From Dryas octopetala (Eukaryota > Streptophyta > Magnoliopsida > Rosales > Rosaceae): 64,000 nucleotides of DNA. A program made the translations under genes and the position numbers. Shown here piece after piece: positions 23,904 to 34,461 of this stretch; positions within the stretch are counted from its first letter, which is position 1; each line of letters begins with the position of its first letter. Where the stretch lies: positions 20,134,910 through 20,198,909 of the forward strand of contig OY992839.1 of the NCBI GenBank assembly GCA_963921425.1. Direction: 5' to 3'. Below the pieces are notes generated by a model. It was not told the origin of the DNA, searched no databases, and was given only the letters and a program-made list of their open reading frames with translations.

Positions 23904-26571
23904 TGTCACACCCCGAACCTAGGGTATGCGATAGAGGCACCTTTCTTGAGTACCCCGAGAGATTAATACCAAACCACCAGCGTTAATCCCCCAAGACGTC
24001 CAAGAGAGGTTGAGCCTTTTGTATTTAAATGAATCGGGTTGGATTAAACTACTCATTACACAACAGGATCTTTAAAAAAATAATAAGATCAAAATAAATA
24101 GTAATCAAAATAAATATTAACCAACCTGCTAGGGTGGAATAGTTAAATCAATACCCTAGAAAGGGAATTACCAAAGTATACGTAAAACCCACATAAGTTA
24201 CAAAATGATTAAAATAAGATAGCATTGTTCCAAAATGGGTTCCCATATAAATGCACGTGGGAAAGTAAGAACCATTAAGAAAGCAAAAGACATGACAACA
24301 GAGACCTTGAGACACCCGACAAGAGAACCCTAAACCCTAAACCTAGAAAGTAAGAACCATTAAGAAAGCAAAAGACATGACAACAGAGACCTTGAGACAC
24401 CCGACAAGAGAATCCAAGCTGCGCACCCCTTCAGTTAAGATCTCCTCTAAGAGGAAAATCTGCATAAGCAATAGAGTAAAAACAAAACAAACAAAGAAAG
24501 TAGGAGGTAAGCATCTTATATGATCATAGCTTCTCTCAGGGAACCCTGCTAGGTTTGAAAACCTTTAAAAACATTTCCCTGTGAAAGATTGATTTCCAAA
24601 ATCCCAAAACATTTCCATAAAATCGATTTAACTTCTCAGCTACAGCAGTATACGGTAAACATGCATAAAAAACCATAAAGAATAATAATAACTTAGATGG
24701 TCGATACACATTCGGTACAACTATAATGTCAGCTACGAAAGATAGCTACCATAGCGAGAGTGCCTTGGTAAACAGAAATAGGAACTTGCAATTGAAAAAA
24801 CGTATCAACTACCACCGGATCAATTATGAGCACTGGCTTCGCACAATTACACGATACACGTGAAAACATGGCTAACCACCCCATAACGTAAGTAATCAAT
24901 TCTTCTAGAAGGTTTAGGGACTTGAACCTAAAGTCACCGACGAGGCTACCCTTACTCTCAGACCAAACACAATAAGCATAAGAGCATGTTATAACAGTTT
25001 AAAAACTACACATACACACACAAAGTTCATAGTCAGGAATGTCGAATAAATCCCCCTACCTGAAATCCAATGCTCTTTAAGTATTCTTTTCCATAAGCCT
25101 TCCATGTTCACAAACGGTCCTATCTTTGCAAATCCGTCGTAACTAGACAATACGGCAATCTTAACCTCTTAACAACTCGACAACTGGGTAACTGGGTAAT
25201 CTGATAGAAACAAAATCAACAAAAGAAAACAAATTCTAAGTTAGAGACGATTAACAATAAGGGAAGACGATATGACCTTTCCTTTAGTCACACGTCGCTC
25301 GTTCCTAGTCTTAAGTGGACTAAACTCTTCTCTTTAGAGTTTACTTAAGAGTTTACAAGTTTCAACTTTTATCTTAAAGTAAAACCGATTGACTAGTTGC
25401 TTTAATTCAAAGCAAATCCTCAAATTAAATTAGATTAATCCAACTTAATCTCTACAATTGAAACTTGCTAATCATAGCATGCTAAATACTCTTAATTATA
25501 CAAATAAGTCTCCAAAAATAAGCCTAGACATGCTTAATTAATAAATAAATCATACTCAATTAATCTAAACATGCATCCTAAAATTAAAGCCTAAAAAATA
25601 AATAAAGCATAAATAATAAAATACTTATTCCCTTGGGACTCCAAAGCTATACTCTACTCCTAGGGACTTCTCCTTGCACTCCAAAAACTTGAAACTATGA
25701 GAAGTTTATTCTCTTTTAGTATGTCTCTTCTTAGAGAGACTCCCAAATAACCAAGGAGTGAGTATCTCTAACTTCATTTAGTGATACAAGTGAAAATGAG
25801 GGACAATGGTCTCTATTTATAGGCACTAGAGGAAAGGAAGAAGTTGTAATTCTCTAATGTGGGACAAATTGCACTAGAGATGCTTAAAAGAATGTTGAAA
25901 ATCAAACTGGATTGAGAAAACCCGGTTGAAATATCCATTTCGTGAGATAAAACAAGCGCGGGTCAACCCATTTAGAAACACGCAGGTCAGCACGACCTGC
26001 TTGGCTTGGACCGGTCTTCTCCCCAAATCAACGATCAAGATTGAGTCCTTTTAATGAAGCTAAACGACCTTGATTAAAACATGGGCTAGGATTTGGTGTG
26101 ACACACTCACGTTGCTCCTCGTGAGCTCACTGTGTCAGCATGACGCTGTGTCTGCCCAGTCAGCAACTTCTGATTATTATTTCCAATTTCCAATTTTTCT
26201 ATTTTCTCCTAACTTCGTAAAATCATCAAAAATAGCTCGAGACTTCAAATAATTCCCTGAAAATTCCTAAGGACTCGTAGTAATTAATCATAATTTCATG
26301 TAACTTCAAAACAACAAATTGATCTCCAGAAAAATTAGAGAAAATTCAACTCCAATGAATTTAATTCTCAAAAATTAATTCTAACTTAATAATCACCAAA
26401 ATCACACTCGAGTGTACTAGAGCTCAATTCTAAACCTCTATTGATACAAGTTAGTTACTCAAAAGACAAAGGAAACATTTTCCTTTAAGAAATCCTAAGT
26501 TTCTAAGTACAAAAGAAATTCGAAAACACGTGTCAAAACATGATAGGATTTCAAAAATCCAGGGTGTTACA
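23904..26571 (-). mobile_element. Large LTR-like unit (solo LTR or LARD), 5-bp TSD with one mismatch
   Basis: Begins TGTCACACCC and ends GGGTGTTACA, imperfect inverted TG...CA termini. Flanks are TCAAG (23899-23903) and TTAAG (26572-26576), a 5-bp TSD differing at one base. It is 2,668 bp and has no coding domain. The plus-strand CACCCC start and the reverse-oriented similarity to 18-20 kb suggest the element reads on the minus strand. GGTGTGACA at about 26095-26103 is an alternative right end but gives no TSD. Confidence 0.6.
24261..24412 (+). repeat. 85-bp-period direct duplication with telomere-like spacer
   Basis: The 67-bp phrase beginning GAAAGTAAGAACCATTAAG occurs at 24261-24327 and 24346-24412. 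It is essentially identical. The 18-bp spacer contains CCCTAAACCCTAAACC, which is two units of the plant telomere repeat (TTTAGGG on the other strand). Confidence 0.85.
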
Positions 26572-26576
26572 TTAAG

Positions 26577-26968
26577 CTAAATATGTGTTTACTTGTGGCC
26601 ATATGACGATATCCTGGAAATCTACCAAGCAAACATTGGTTGCTATATAATCCAATCACTCAGAGATACGTGCCCTCCATTCTCCAAGAAGCAGGCTAAG
26701 AAGGTATATGGCTAAGATCTGTGATCCATCATATTTGAAACATGTTCCAGTTACAAGCACTCCAATTATAATATATGAAGATAATCTTACATGTATTGCT
26801 CAAATCAAAGAAGGATACATTAAGGGTGATAGAATAAGCACATTTCACTAAAATTAATCTACATGCATGAACTTGAGAAGAGTCGTACGTGTAATTGAAG
26901 TAAGATAGATCCATTCTAGTGAAAAACTTTGCATATCTCTTTATATGAGCGCTTGGCCAAAATGTACA
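26577..26968. other. Intergenic DNA
   Basis: No gene or element recognised between the LTR-like unit and the Mutator-like element. Confidence 0.55.
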
Positions 26969-26977
26969 TTTTAAAAA

Positions 26978-28045
26978 GGGTTTCGCTATTCGGATTCAAT
27001 TTTTTTATCAGTAGCCCCAACATACATTTTATACCCATCTTCATTTTAAAAAATGTTAAAATTTATTAGTACACCCAATATATTTTTCTAAACTATCCAT
27101 ACTAAAACCCAACAACTAAACCCAACATCACACCTAACAATTCTACTTAACACACCCAACAAACACAACCTTAAACAACCCTTTACATTGTCATCCAAAA
27201 CAACTGCAACAACAACATCGTCAATGGTATGTTGGGGCTGTTCATATACAAAGTGTATTAATTGATGAGTATAGTTGTATTAATCTTGGATCATATAAAA
27301 TGTTCCAACGTCTCTAATCTAGGACCTCTCCTTCTCCAACGTCGATCTATATTTGAAAGGGAGCCTATAAAGCTTCAGAAGAGTAGTGAAGAACGTCATC
27401 AGGTTCAGCATATTCGAGTCATCTATTATTTTCGTCTTAGGGGCGACCAAACCTTTTTTCTGGGGACTAATCTTTCTTGATTAGATCACAAGGTAATTCC
27501 CTTCAAAAAATTTTTAATTTGTTGTATTAATTAACGTACATGCAATGGTTTTGCATGCTACAGATCAATGATTTTGATTAGTGGGGTTACCATTTAATTC
27601 GATGACCCTCTTTTTTTTTTATCCTGTCTAGGCAGCACAAGGAGGAGTGATTGAAGGTCACAAAGATGGCCTAATTTAGAAATTCATCGAAGTGAAGAAA
27701 GCAAGGAGGAGTCCAACACCAGTACTCTTTAATATGTTTATGGTTTTTTTTACATTTTTCTTAAGAATAAGACACATGGGGATGAAGTAACTGATCTCAT
27801 AATACACTTGTCAATCCTTTCTTGGAGAAGTATAGTTGGATCAATGATGAGTATTCTGATCATATAGTAGAGAGCTGTTGGGTATACTGATGGTGTTGGG
27901 TATTGTTTAAGTTAATTATTTTAAAAAATTTTAAATTAAATGTTTGTCCTTAATAATCAATTTACATTAGGATAAAATTGAAAATTAATATTTCATTAAA
28001 TTTTGGGGATACTGATAAAATAATTGGGTCCGAATAGCGGCATCC
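26978..28045. mobile_element. Mutator-like non-autonomous element, perfect 9-bp TSD
   Basis: Left terminus GGGTTTCGCTATTCGGATTC; right terminus read inward GGATGCCGCTATTCGGACCC; both continue CAATT..TTTATCAGTA.CCCC. TTTTAAAAA is duplicated exactly at 26969-26977 and 28046-28054. A 9-bp TSD with TIRs is the Mutator signature. The 1,068-bp interior has no transposase but has a coding-like stretch (27262-27480) ending near a GT donor-like site, so it may be a Pack-MULE carrying a host fragment. I do not recognise the fragment. Confidence 0.8.
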
Positions 28046-28284
28046 TTTTAAAAAATGGTGCAAGGTATATATTGGTTTATTAACACTTTTTCAATCATCA
28101 AATTGAAAGATGCAGTCATCACGGGGAGCATCCTACTATACCAGACATATGCACGTTGTACTCTTTTTTCCTTTGCCTTGGTTATTATCTCACTGGGTTT
28201 TTCCCAACAATGTTTAATGACACAGCACATACAACACAATATCATGATCTTAAGAAATGTTGTACACTTTTTCCTTCACTTAAG

Positions 28285-28483
28285 TAGTGCTAGATATACC
28301 ACATTTTTATACCATAATTTCATACCACCTTATGTGGCAACTTACATGGCATTCATACATTGGATACTAAAAAATAAAAAAAAAAACCCAAAAAGAAAAA
28401 GAAAAACTCTGTCCAATAAAGTAATGACACGTGAGATGGTATAAAAATGTGGTATAAGAAATGTGGTAAGTATAGCATTATTC
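28285..28483. mobile_element. Short TIR MITE
   Basis: The left arm GTAGTGCTAGATATACCAC and the right arm read inward, AATAATGCTATACTTACCAC, are related. Both then read ATTTTTATACCA-like. CTTAAG flanks both ends (28279-28284 and 28484-28489), though this hexamer is itself palindromic. About 200 bp, non-coding. Confidence 0.55.
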
Positions 28484-28489
28484 CTTAAG

Positions 28490-29462
28490 ATTTGTCCTAT
28501 TGCAATTTTCACCAAATGTTTAAATGAGACAATTGTCAATGATTGGTTGACATTTAAGGGGGAGTGTTATAAATACTAATATTTATATGGTTGCCCATAA
28601 TTATGTATTTGGCCCTATTATGTAAATTATATTTATCAAAATCTTTCTTGTGTAAAATTAACCCTTAAATAGGCAACCATCAGAATAATAGACACACTTC
28701 TCCCTAATTCTCTCTTGCGCTCTCTCTCAAATTTATCTTTATTTTTCCTTTGATTTTATGATAATTATAATATCTTAAACTTATACAATAACTTTTCCTC
28801 TAAACACCATTACCACAAAGGTGGTCTTTAAATAATAAAATAAGTTGCTTACTAAGCTTGATTAAAAGTCATTTTTCTATCCAATGCCATGATTTGGCTA
28901 TACGCCCTACTTTGAAATTTATAGAAATATTTAAAAAATATTTTATTCAAATCAATTAAAACTTTTATTCGATAAGGATCGTTCATTTGCCTTCATTCAT
29001 AATAAAAGAAACATGAGTTATCGAAAAAAAAAAAAAAAACATTATGCTTAACCAAAGGACACAATATATCTATAATAGTTTCTAGTTAACCAAAAGTTAC
29101 TTCAAAGTCATTCTCATACCAAAAAAAAAAAAATCTAGGAACAATATGCTATTGATAATCATAATTCATTAAATGTCACATTAAATTAAGACAAATTCAT
29201 GGAGACATGAATTCTTTTCATTATTGTTTCTTACAAAAAAGACCAGACTAAACATAAATAAATTATATATCTGGCTTAACCAAATGATGCAATATATCAA
29301 GAGGATATGTGCTTTTCTTTTTTTTTGGTCGTGAAAAGAACATGTGCTTTTAAGTGTGAAAAAACCCTAGTAGTTAGAGAGAAAAAAAAAAAAACTCCAA
29401 ACTTTCGTCTGCAGCGGTCTTGCCGCAGGCTAGTGATTTGGCCGCTTTAGTTTGGAGAGTCT
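28490..29462. other. AT-rich intergenic DNA
   Basis: Poly(A) runs near 29022, 29120 and 29383. No gene recognised. Confidence 0.55.
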
Positions 29463-29630
29463 CTTTCTTGATATTAGAAAGGGCTTGTCCCTTTCTTGAT
29501 CTTAGAGAGTGTTTTTCCTTTTCTTGATCTTAGAGAGGGTTTGTCACTTTCTTTATCTTAGAGAGGGTTTGTTCCTTTATTTATTTTAGACAGGGTTTGT
29601 CCCTTTCTTGATCTTAGAAAAAGTCTGTAT
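29463..29630 (+). repeat. 28-bp minisatellite, six units
   Basis: The unit is like CTTTCTTGATCTTAGAGAGG plus GTTTGTCC. Successive copies start every 28 bp from 29463 and differ by a few substitutions. It lies directly upstream of the RNase H-like pseudogene and may be part of the same element's leader. Confidence 0.8.
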
Positions 29631-29665
29631 AGGATTTCATCATACACTCAAGTTTTGTTTTTGGT

Positions 29666-30064
29666 TTGAGTGTCGTAGTGCATCTCGTAGCGATTGTGGT
29701 CATGCCTTTTTCTGTATTCCATAGCCTTGAAGCGAGAAGGAAGAAAGGTTCTAGGTATGGAGCAATTGACAAGAAGCTTGTTGTGGTTTTCCTTATTAAA
29801 TCAAGAATGACTGCACTATGTTATCGATTGGACATTAATGGGTTTCTTGTTTTGGGTTTCTCAGTAGTCAAACACGGCGTGCAACTTTTAGTAAATGTGG
29901 GTTATTTGCCTTTTATCGTAGAGTTATGCTCCCTTAGAGCGTGCTTAACGGATAATCAACCAACAAAGGAGGTCAGATCATTGTTAGCTCTAGCCAAGCT
30001 CTCGGATTTTTGTTATCAACCAAGAGAGCATAAGGATTGCTTGCTTTGTGTTGCAGGAACGTAA
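29666..30064 (+). pseudogene. RNase H-like (RVT_3) domain relic, probably LINE-derived
   Basis: The 132-residue frame contains VKHGVQLLVNVGYLPFIVEL followed by CSLRACLTDNQPTKEVRSLL and FCYQPREHKDCLLCVAG. These match the order of plant RVT_3 domains (GLQ.....GY..FIVE-S-D-S, then a region like F.YVPRE.N..AD.LA). The catalytic Asp after IVE is missing (LCS) and the AD.LA block is disrupted, so it is dead. A stop and A/T-rich tail with AATAAA near 30158 follow. A host RNase H-like gene fragment is the alternative. Confidence 0.55.
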
Positions 30065-30676
30065 TATGTTATTTTGGTTAGATGATGGCTCTGCATAGCT
30101 TATGGATTGTATTAAAAAATCTGTGTATCTTGTAACCTAACCGATTGTGATTCTTAATAAAATTCAGTCTTTCTTCTTAGAAGAAAGACGATGCAGTATT
30201 GTATAATAGTTTCTTCATGTGGAGAGTCTAAAGCCAATCTCATACTAAAAACTAAAAAGATACAGTATATTCATCTTAGTTCGTTAAATTTTCATGTTCG
30301 ATTATAAAAATTCAAACTAAGGAGTTAGCAATGTTAACTTAACATAAAAAAAAAAAAAATATATATATATATATATATGAAGCTCTTGCAATTGAAAAAT
30401 ATGGATTAAATTGAAATGTTTAGCAAAGTAAATGAAAAAAAAAAAACAGTGTACTTCATAGAAAAATAAACATGATAAAGATATATATAACTTTAATCAA
30501 AATCGTTTTCCCACTCTTTTTTTAAATCAACATATATTCGTTTTAAAAATAAAATTGATAAGATGAAATTTTTTGACGATTAAAGTATGTCAAAGGGTAT
30601 GTACATCGAAGACTTGATGGTATATATTAACCTCTAAAACGAAAATTTAAAAAAGAAAGAAAAAGGTGTTAAATAA
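30065..30676. other. AT-rich upstream region of the secreted-protein gene
   Basis: Contains a TA microsatellite (about 30359-30380) and a TATATATA run (30480-30488) about 190 nt upstream of the next ATG that could serve as a TATA box. No other gene. Confidence 0.5.
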
Positions 30677-31021
30677 ATGGAGAAAAATCATTTGAGAGTC
30701 CTTATGGTGTTAATATTTGGATGGATTATCCTTATCCAAGTTGGAGTGCGAGGAGAGGATGCTCGATCTCCCTCTCTTTCTCCTTCTTCACTTCGCTCTC
30801 CTATTCTTCCACCTTTTTCAATCGAAGATAATTACCTTTTCAATCTGAAACCTATTTACAATGTAAGGTTCTATCTAGCAACAAAAAAATGTATACGTGA
30901 GATTGGTCATGAATGCTACCATCATGAATCAACAGAAGATCGGATGGCGTGTCTTTTTCAAAAAGCTGTTCAGTGTCTTCAAAAACGTGGATTTGTGAGA
31001 CCCTATGATGGCATATTTTAG
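30677..31021 (+). CDS. Small secreted four-cysteine protein, 114 residues
   Basis: Single open frame from ATG (context AATAAATGG) to TAG. Residues 1-26 form a classic signal peptide: charged start (MEKNHLR), hydrophobic core (VLMVLIFGWIILIQVG) and likely cleavage after VRG. Residues 28-48 are Ser/Pro-rich. The mature part carries four Cys spaced C-x7-C-x11-C-x7-C (KKCIREIGHEC ... ACLFQKAVQC), consistent with two disulfides and a helical hairpin. The predicted product is therefore extracellular or apoplastic. I do not recognise the family; a signalling or defence peptide precursor is a guess from architecture only. No in-frame stops and no intron signals. Neighbours are repeats, so it stands alone. 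Confidence 0.65.
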   Translation: MEKNHLRVLMVLIFGWIILIQVGVRGEDARSPSLSPSSLRSPILPPFSIEDNYLFNLKPIYNVRFYLATKKCIREIGHECYHHESTEDRMACLFQKAVQCLQKRGFVRPYDGIF

Positions 31022-31720
31022 ATTTGGTACGGACGATCTTACTCTACTCATTTTTGTCATCGACATAGATTTAATACTCATAAGCATGCACAAATTCAAA
31101 TATATCATATACACATAACTATGTTACACCGAGATTCTTAGAATACATTTAAACTCTCTTGTCAAAACTGAATTTTTTTTTTTTCCTCTCTATAATAGAT
31201 GCCTTTTCAAGCTCTTGGAGTAAACCCAATTAAGTGGTGAATATAAATAGATTAAAGGATTAGAATTAGGATATGACCAAGGTTTAATTCTAAATTTTTT
31301 TAAAATAAATTTGTTTTTCACCCTAACTTACGAGCTTCATACATGAAATGCATTAAGAATTTTTGTTTTTTTCCAAAGAAATGCATTACAATTGTATTTT
31401 GCTACTATGTAATAGTAAGCCTTATTAATTGACAACCTTGAGTACCCTTCTTACCCCACATACTAAGTCTAAAAAGTAAGGGTGCAGCTGTACTCTGAAC
31501 GATTGTGGATGTCTTCCGTAGAGAGATAAATACGTGGAGTTATTATTTTAATACGTATTTATGTTTTCTTTTTTTACCATTGATTTTCTTTTTTCTTTTT
31601 CTTTTTTTCTTTTTTGGCCACTGATTTTATTATTTAATTTTTTCAAATATATGGTTTCAGTGTAAAGTCAATTCCTTTAAAAAATCATGCAATTAGTTCA
31701 ATATATGCAATATATATACG
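31022..31720. other. AT-rich 3' flank and intergenic DNA
   Basis: T-rich simple sequence at about 31565-31615. No gene recognised. Confidence 0.55.
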
Positions 31721-32060
31721 TAGGAAAATGATCCATGACACCATATTTTGGACACAAATTTTCAATGGAGCTCATTTCATATAGAATTTCAATGATCCAA
31801 ACTGTCTATTATTTAGGTTTCCATTAAAGGATTATCTTTGCAAAAAATTAGGTAAATCGGAAACCATTTACCTACAAAGATTAAATAGTCAACATTTCAA
31901 GTGTTTATTTTGTTGACCATTTAATCTTTATAGGTAAATAGTTTCTGATTTACCTAATTTTTTGCAAGAATGATCCTTTAATGTAGACCTAAAAATCCTA
32001 TATGAAATGAACCCTATTAAAAACTTATGTCAAAAATATAGTGTCACGGATCCACCCCTA
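31721..32060. mobile_element. Foldback MITE (family F, copy 2)
   Basis: Left arm TAGGAAAATGATCCATGACA; right arm read inward TAGGGGTGGATCCGTGACAC. The arms then share CATTTCATATAG and a core AAAAAATTAGGTAAATCGGA in both orientations, pairing along most of the 340 bp. The flanks are TATATA-rich, so the TSD cannot be fixed. The core matches the elements at 12238 and 62353. Confidence 0.75.
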
Positions 32061-32398
32061 TATATATATATTGTTAATTTTATTCTATGTATTCTTAACT
32101 ATATATATTTTTACTTTATTAAATAAACATGTACGTAGTAATTTATAAACTTCTCATTTCTATATCTTATGACCAAGTTTTCGATGTATATATGCATCCA
32201 ATCATTTTTCATGTTATGAAAAGAAGACAATATCATTTAAATACCTTACAATTATTTAGTTGTGGTGGATAGGAAGAAAGTTTATGGTGTTCATGTGGTT
32301 TTTATTGCAAAAAGACAAAGTTTATATATATATATATATAAAAATAAAAAAAAAGTTATTGTTGAAACATTTTGGCGTGGACTTAATAAATGGGTGAT
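32061..32398. other. AT-rich intergenic DNA
   Basis: TA repeats at about 32060-32070 and 32325-32340. No gene. Confidence 0.5.
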
Positions 32399-32591
32399 TA
32401 TGTAGTTTTACATTTAATAATTATACACAGCCACAACACTTTTACATTAATATTTACAAAACACTTTAATACTGTTTTTTGCACTCATAACACTTTTGAA
32501 AACATAGTTTACCAAACACTCAACTACTTTACTTTACAGCTGTTTTACTTCACAATTGTTTTTTCTCACAGCAATATCAAACTGGCCCTTA
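32399..32591 (-). mobile_element. MITE (family H, copy 1)
   Basis: Read on the minus strand it starts TAAGGGCCAGTTTGATATTG and contains GTGTTTGGTAAACTATGTTT. The same text, diverged, occurs on the plus strand at 57394-57609, so two copies of one family are present. The far end is unclear here. Confidence 0.55.
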
Positions 32592-34266
32592 GAAAATAAT
32601 GAGATTGTAGGCGATCAAGGTATGGATAGAGATGGTACAATAACTTTAATTTAACGTTGAATGTAATTTGTATAGATATATTCATGCATATGACGGTTTG
32701 AGATAGAGCTTAACACAATCTGTTAACTTTGAGTACCAAATTACAATTTTTTCATTTGAACTTTTGAAAACTTCATGTCACCTCAATTTAGATACCAGAA
32801 TTTCAGCTGTCTAGTAAAATAGGGTTCTACGATTAATTAGTAGTTTCACTCATCGATAAAAAATTATTTTTTTTATTATATTGTTTCACCCAAATTTTCA
32901 GTTTATGATCATTAAGACTGTATAACAATCATAACTTTTTGATTGAGCCATAGTCATCGCTTATTTCATTTGTTGTTTTTTCAGTGTTTGTATTTTGGTT
33001 TAAGGCTTAGGCTTTAATATTCAGTTTCTAGATTGTTAGGGTGCATATCTCAAGCCTAAATTTAAAGTCTTAAATCTTTGTAAATTCTAAACTCTCATAA
33101 ACTCCATATATTCACAGTTGTAATCACAGTTGTAACTGTGTAAATTTTGAGGGAAACAAATTGTGGGGTAGTCATAGCTATATAACCAAAAAACAAAAAC
33201 AACGGAGCGATCAGTAAACAATCAATTGATCCACGACAAAAAATTTACACTTTGTAGCAAATTTATGACATAATTTAAAAGGTTCTGCTTCAAGTTAGTA
33301 TCTCAAAAAGAAAAATTGTCTTTTACTCTTTTGCTAAAAAATTATTGTGATTTTGTATTTAATCCTAATTTTTTATAACTTTTAATTTTTTTTTTTTCAT
33401 AATTAGATAAATTACAATGCATGTATTAGGGTGTGAAATGTAGCCTCATATCTTTATTGCCATACAAGCACTCAATAATCATAAATTCTTACCATATGTA
33501 TTTCTTCTTTATACGTGTGAATTAGACAGAAAATTATATCATAAATTCTTAACAAAGTTGTGATCATGCAGAAAGCTATATGAATATGCTAAGTACAAGA
33601 AGTGGAAGAATTAGCAATAGTTTCACTTGTTGATAAGAAAGTCTCGTTTGTAATAGCAATGAATAAATTAAGCGAGATGGACATGCATCGAAGATGTATC
33701 AACAATTGTATTTGTGTAACAAATTTTCAACTATGAAATTTTTATATAAGTGTTTCCTTTATTACAAAATATTAAAAATTTCTTTCAATAATGGGAACAT
33801 GCTAAAATATTTGAGTCACATAATATATCGTAATTCTAAATAATTATATTCATATGCTTGTATTTATTTTTAAATGCCAAGGATGTTTTATTCTTGTAAC
33901 AATTTTTGAAGTAACTTTGCAACAAGAAAATTAGATCTTATTTATGCGAGTACAAATTAATTAATGGGTATAATTCCATTGTCGGTGACGAACTTTGGCT
34001 CTTTTTTCAAATTGGTCAACGAATTCTGAAAGTTAACAGTTTTGTCTACAAACATCACATGTTGTACTTGTATCCAATTAGGATAAAACGTAGCAGCCAT
34101 CTAACGGAAGTGTTCATGTGCAAGATGTGCCTTGCACATGAGCATCTTTTTAAGGGTAGTTTAGTCCATTCCAATAAATTTTTTCCTAAAAAATAATACT
34201 TTTCCCTTAAATAAAAATAAAGAAACAAAAAAATGGGGTTTTTCAAAGCCCAAAATGAAAAAACTA
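32592..34266. other. AT-rich intergenic DNA
   Basis: No gene or bounded element recognised. A small perfect hairpin (CATGTGCAAG at 34115-34124, CTTGCACATG at 34131-34140) is the only structure noted. Confidence 0.5.
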
Positions 34267-34459
34267 CACTACTAAAAAAATGCCATTACCGAAGAAATTT
34301 TCCGTCGAAAAATGCTTGACTGTCGATTTTCCCAATTGTCAACAGAAATGGCGTGGCTAAAAGTCATAAACCATCAATAATTATGAAAATATAGTGTTGT
34401 GAGAAAAATTATTAGCGATGGTTTTGATTCACCGTTGGTAATGATCATTTTTTCTAGTG
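34267..34459. mobile_element. Mini-CACTA (MITE-like) element
   Basis: Left terminus CACTACTAAAAAAATGCCAT; right terminus read inward CACTAGAAAAAATGATCATT, both then ACC. About 193 bp, non-coding. Flanking triplets are CTA and ATA, so the 3-bp TSD is imperfect. Its right tip was the target of the next element. Confidence 0.65.
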
Positions 34460-34461
34460 AT

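Noticed and set aside
26095-26103. GGTGTGACA as right end of the LTR-like unit starting at 23904
   Set aside because: It is a perfect inverse of the left tip, but the flanks do not match; the end at 26571 gives a near-perfect TSD.
34115-34140. Perfect 10-bp hairpin CATGTGCAAG / CTTGCACATG
   Set aside because: Too short for a microRNA precursor and without a following T-run or gene context.
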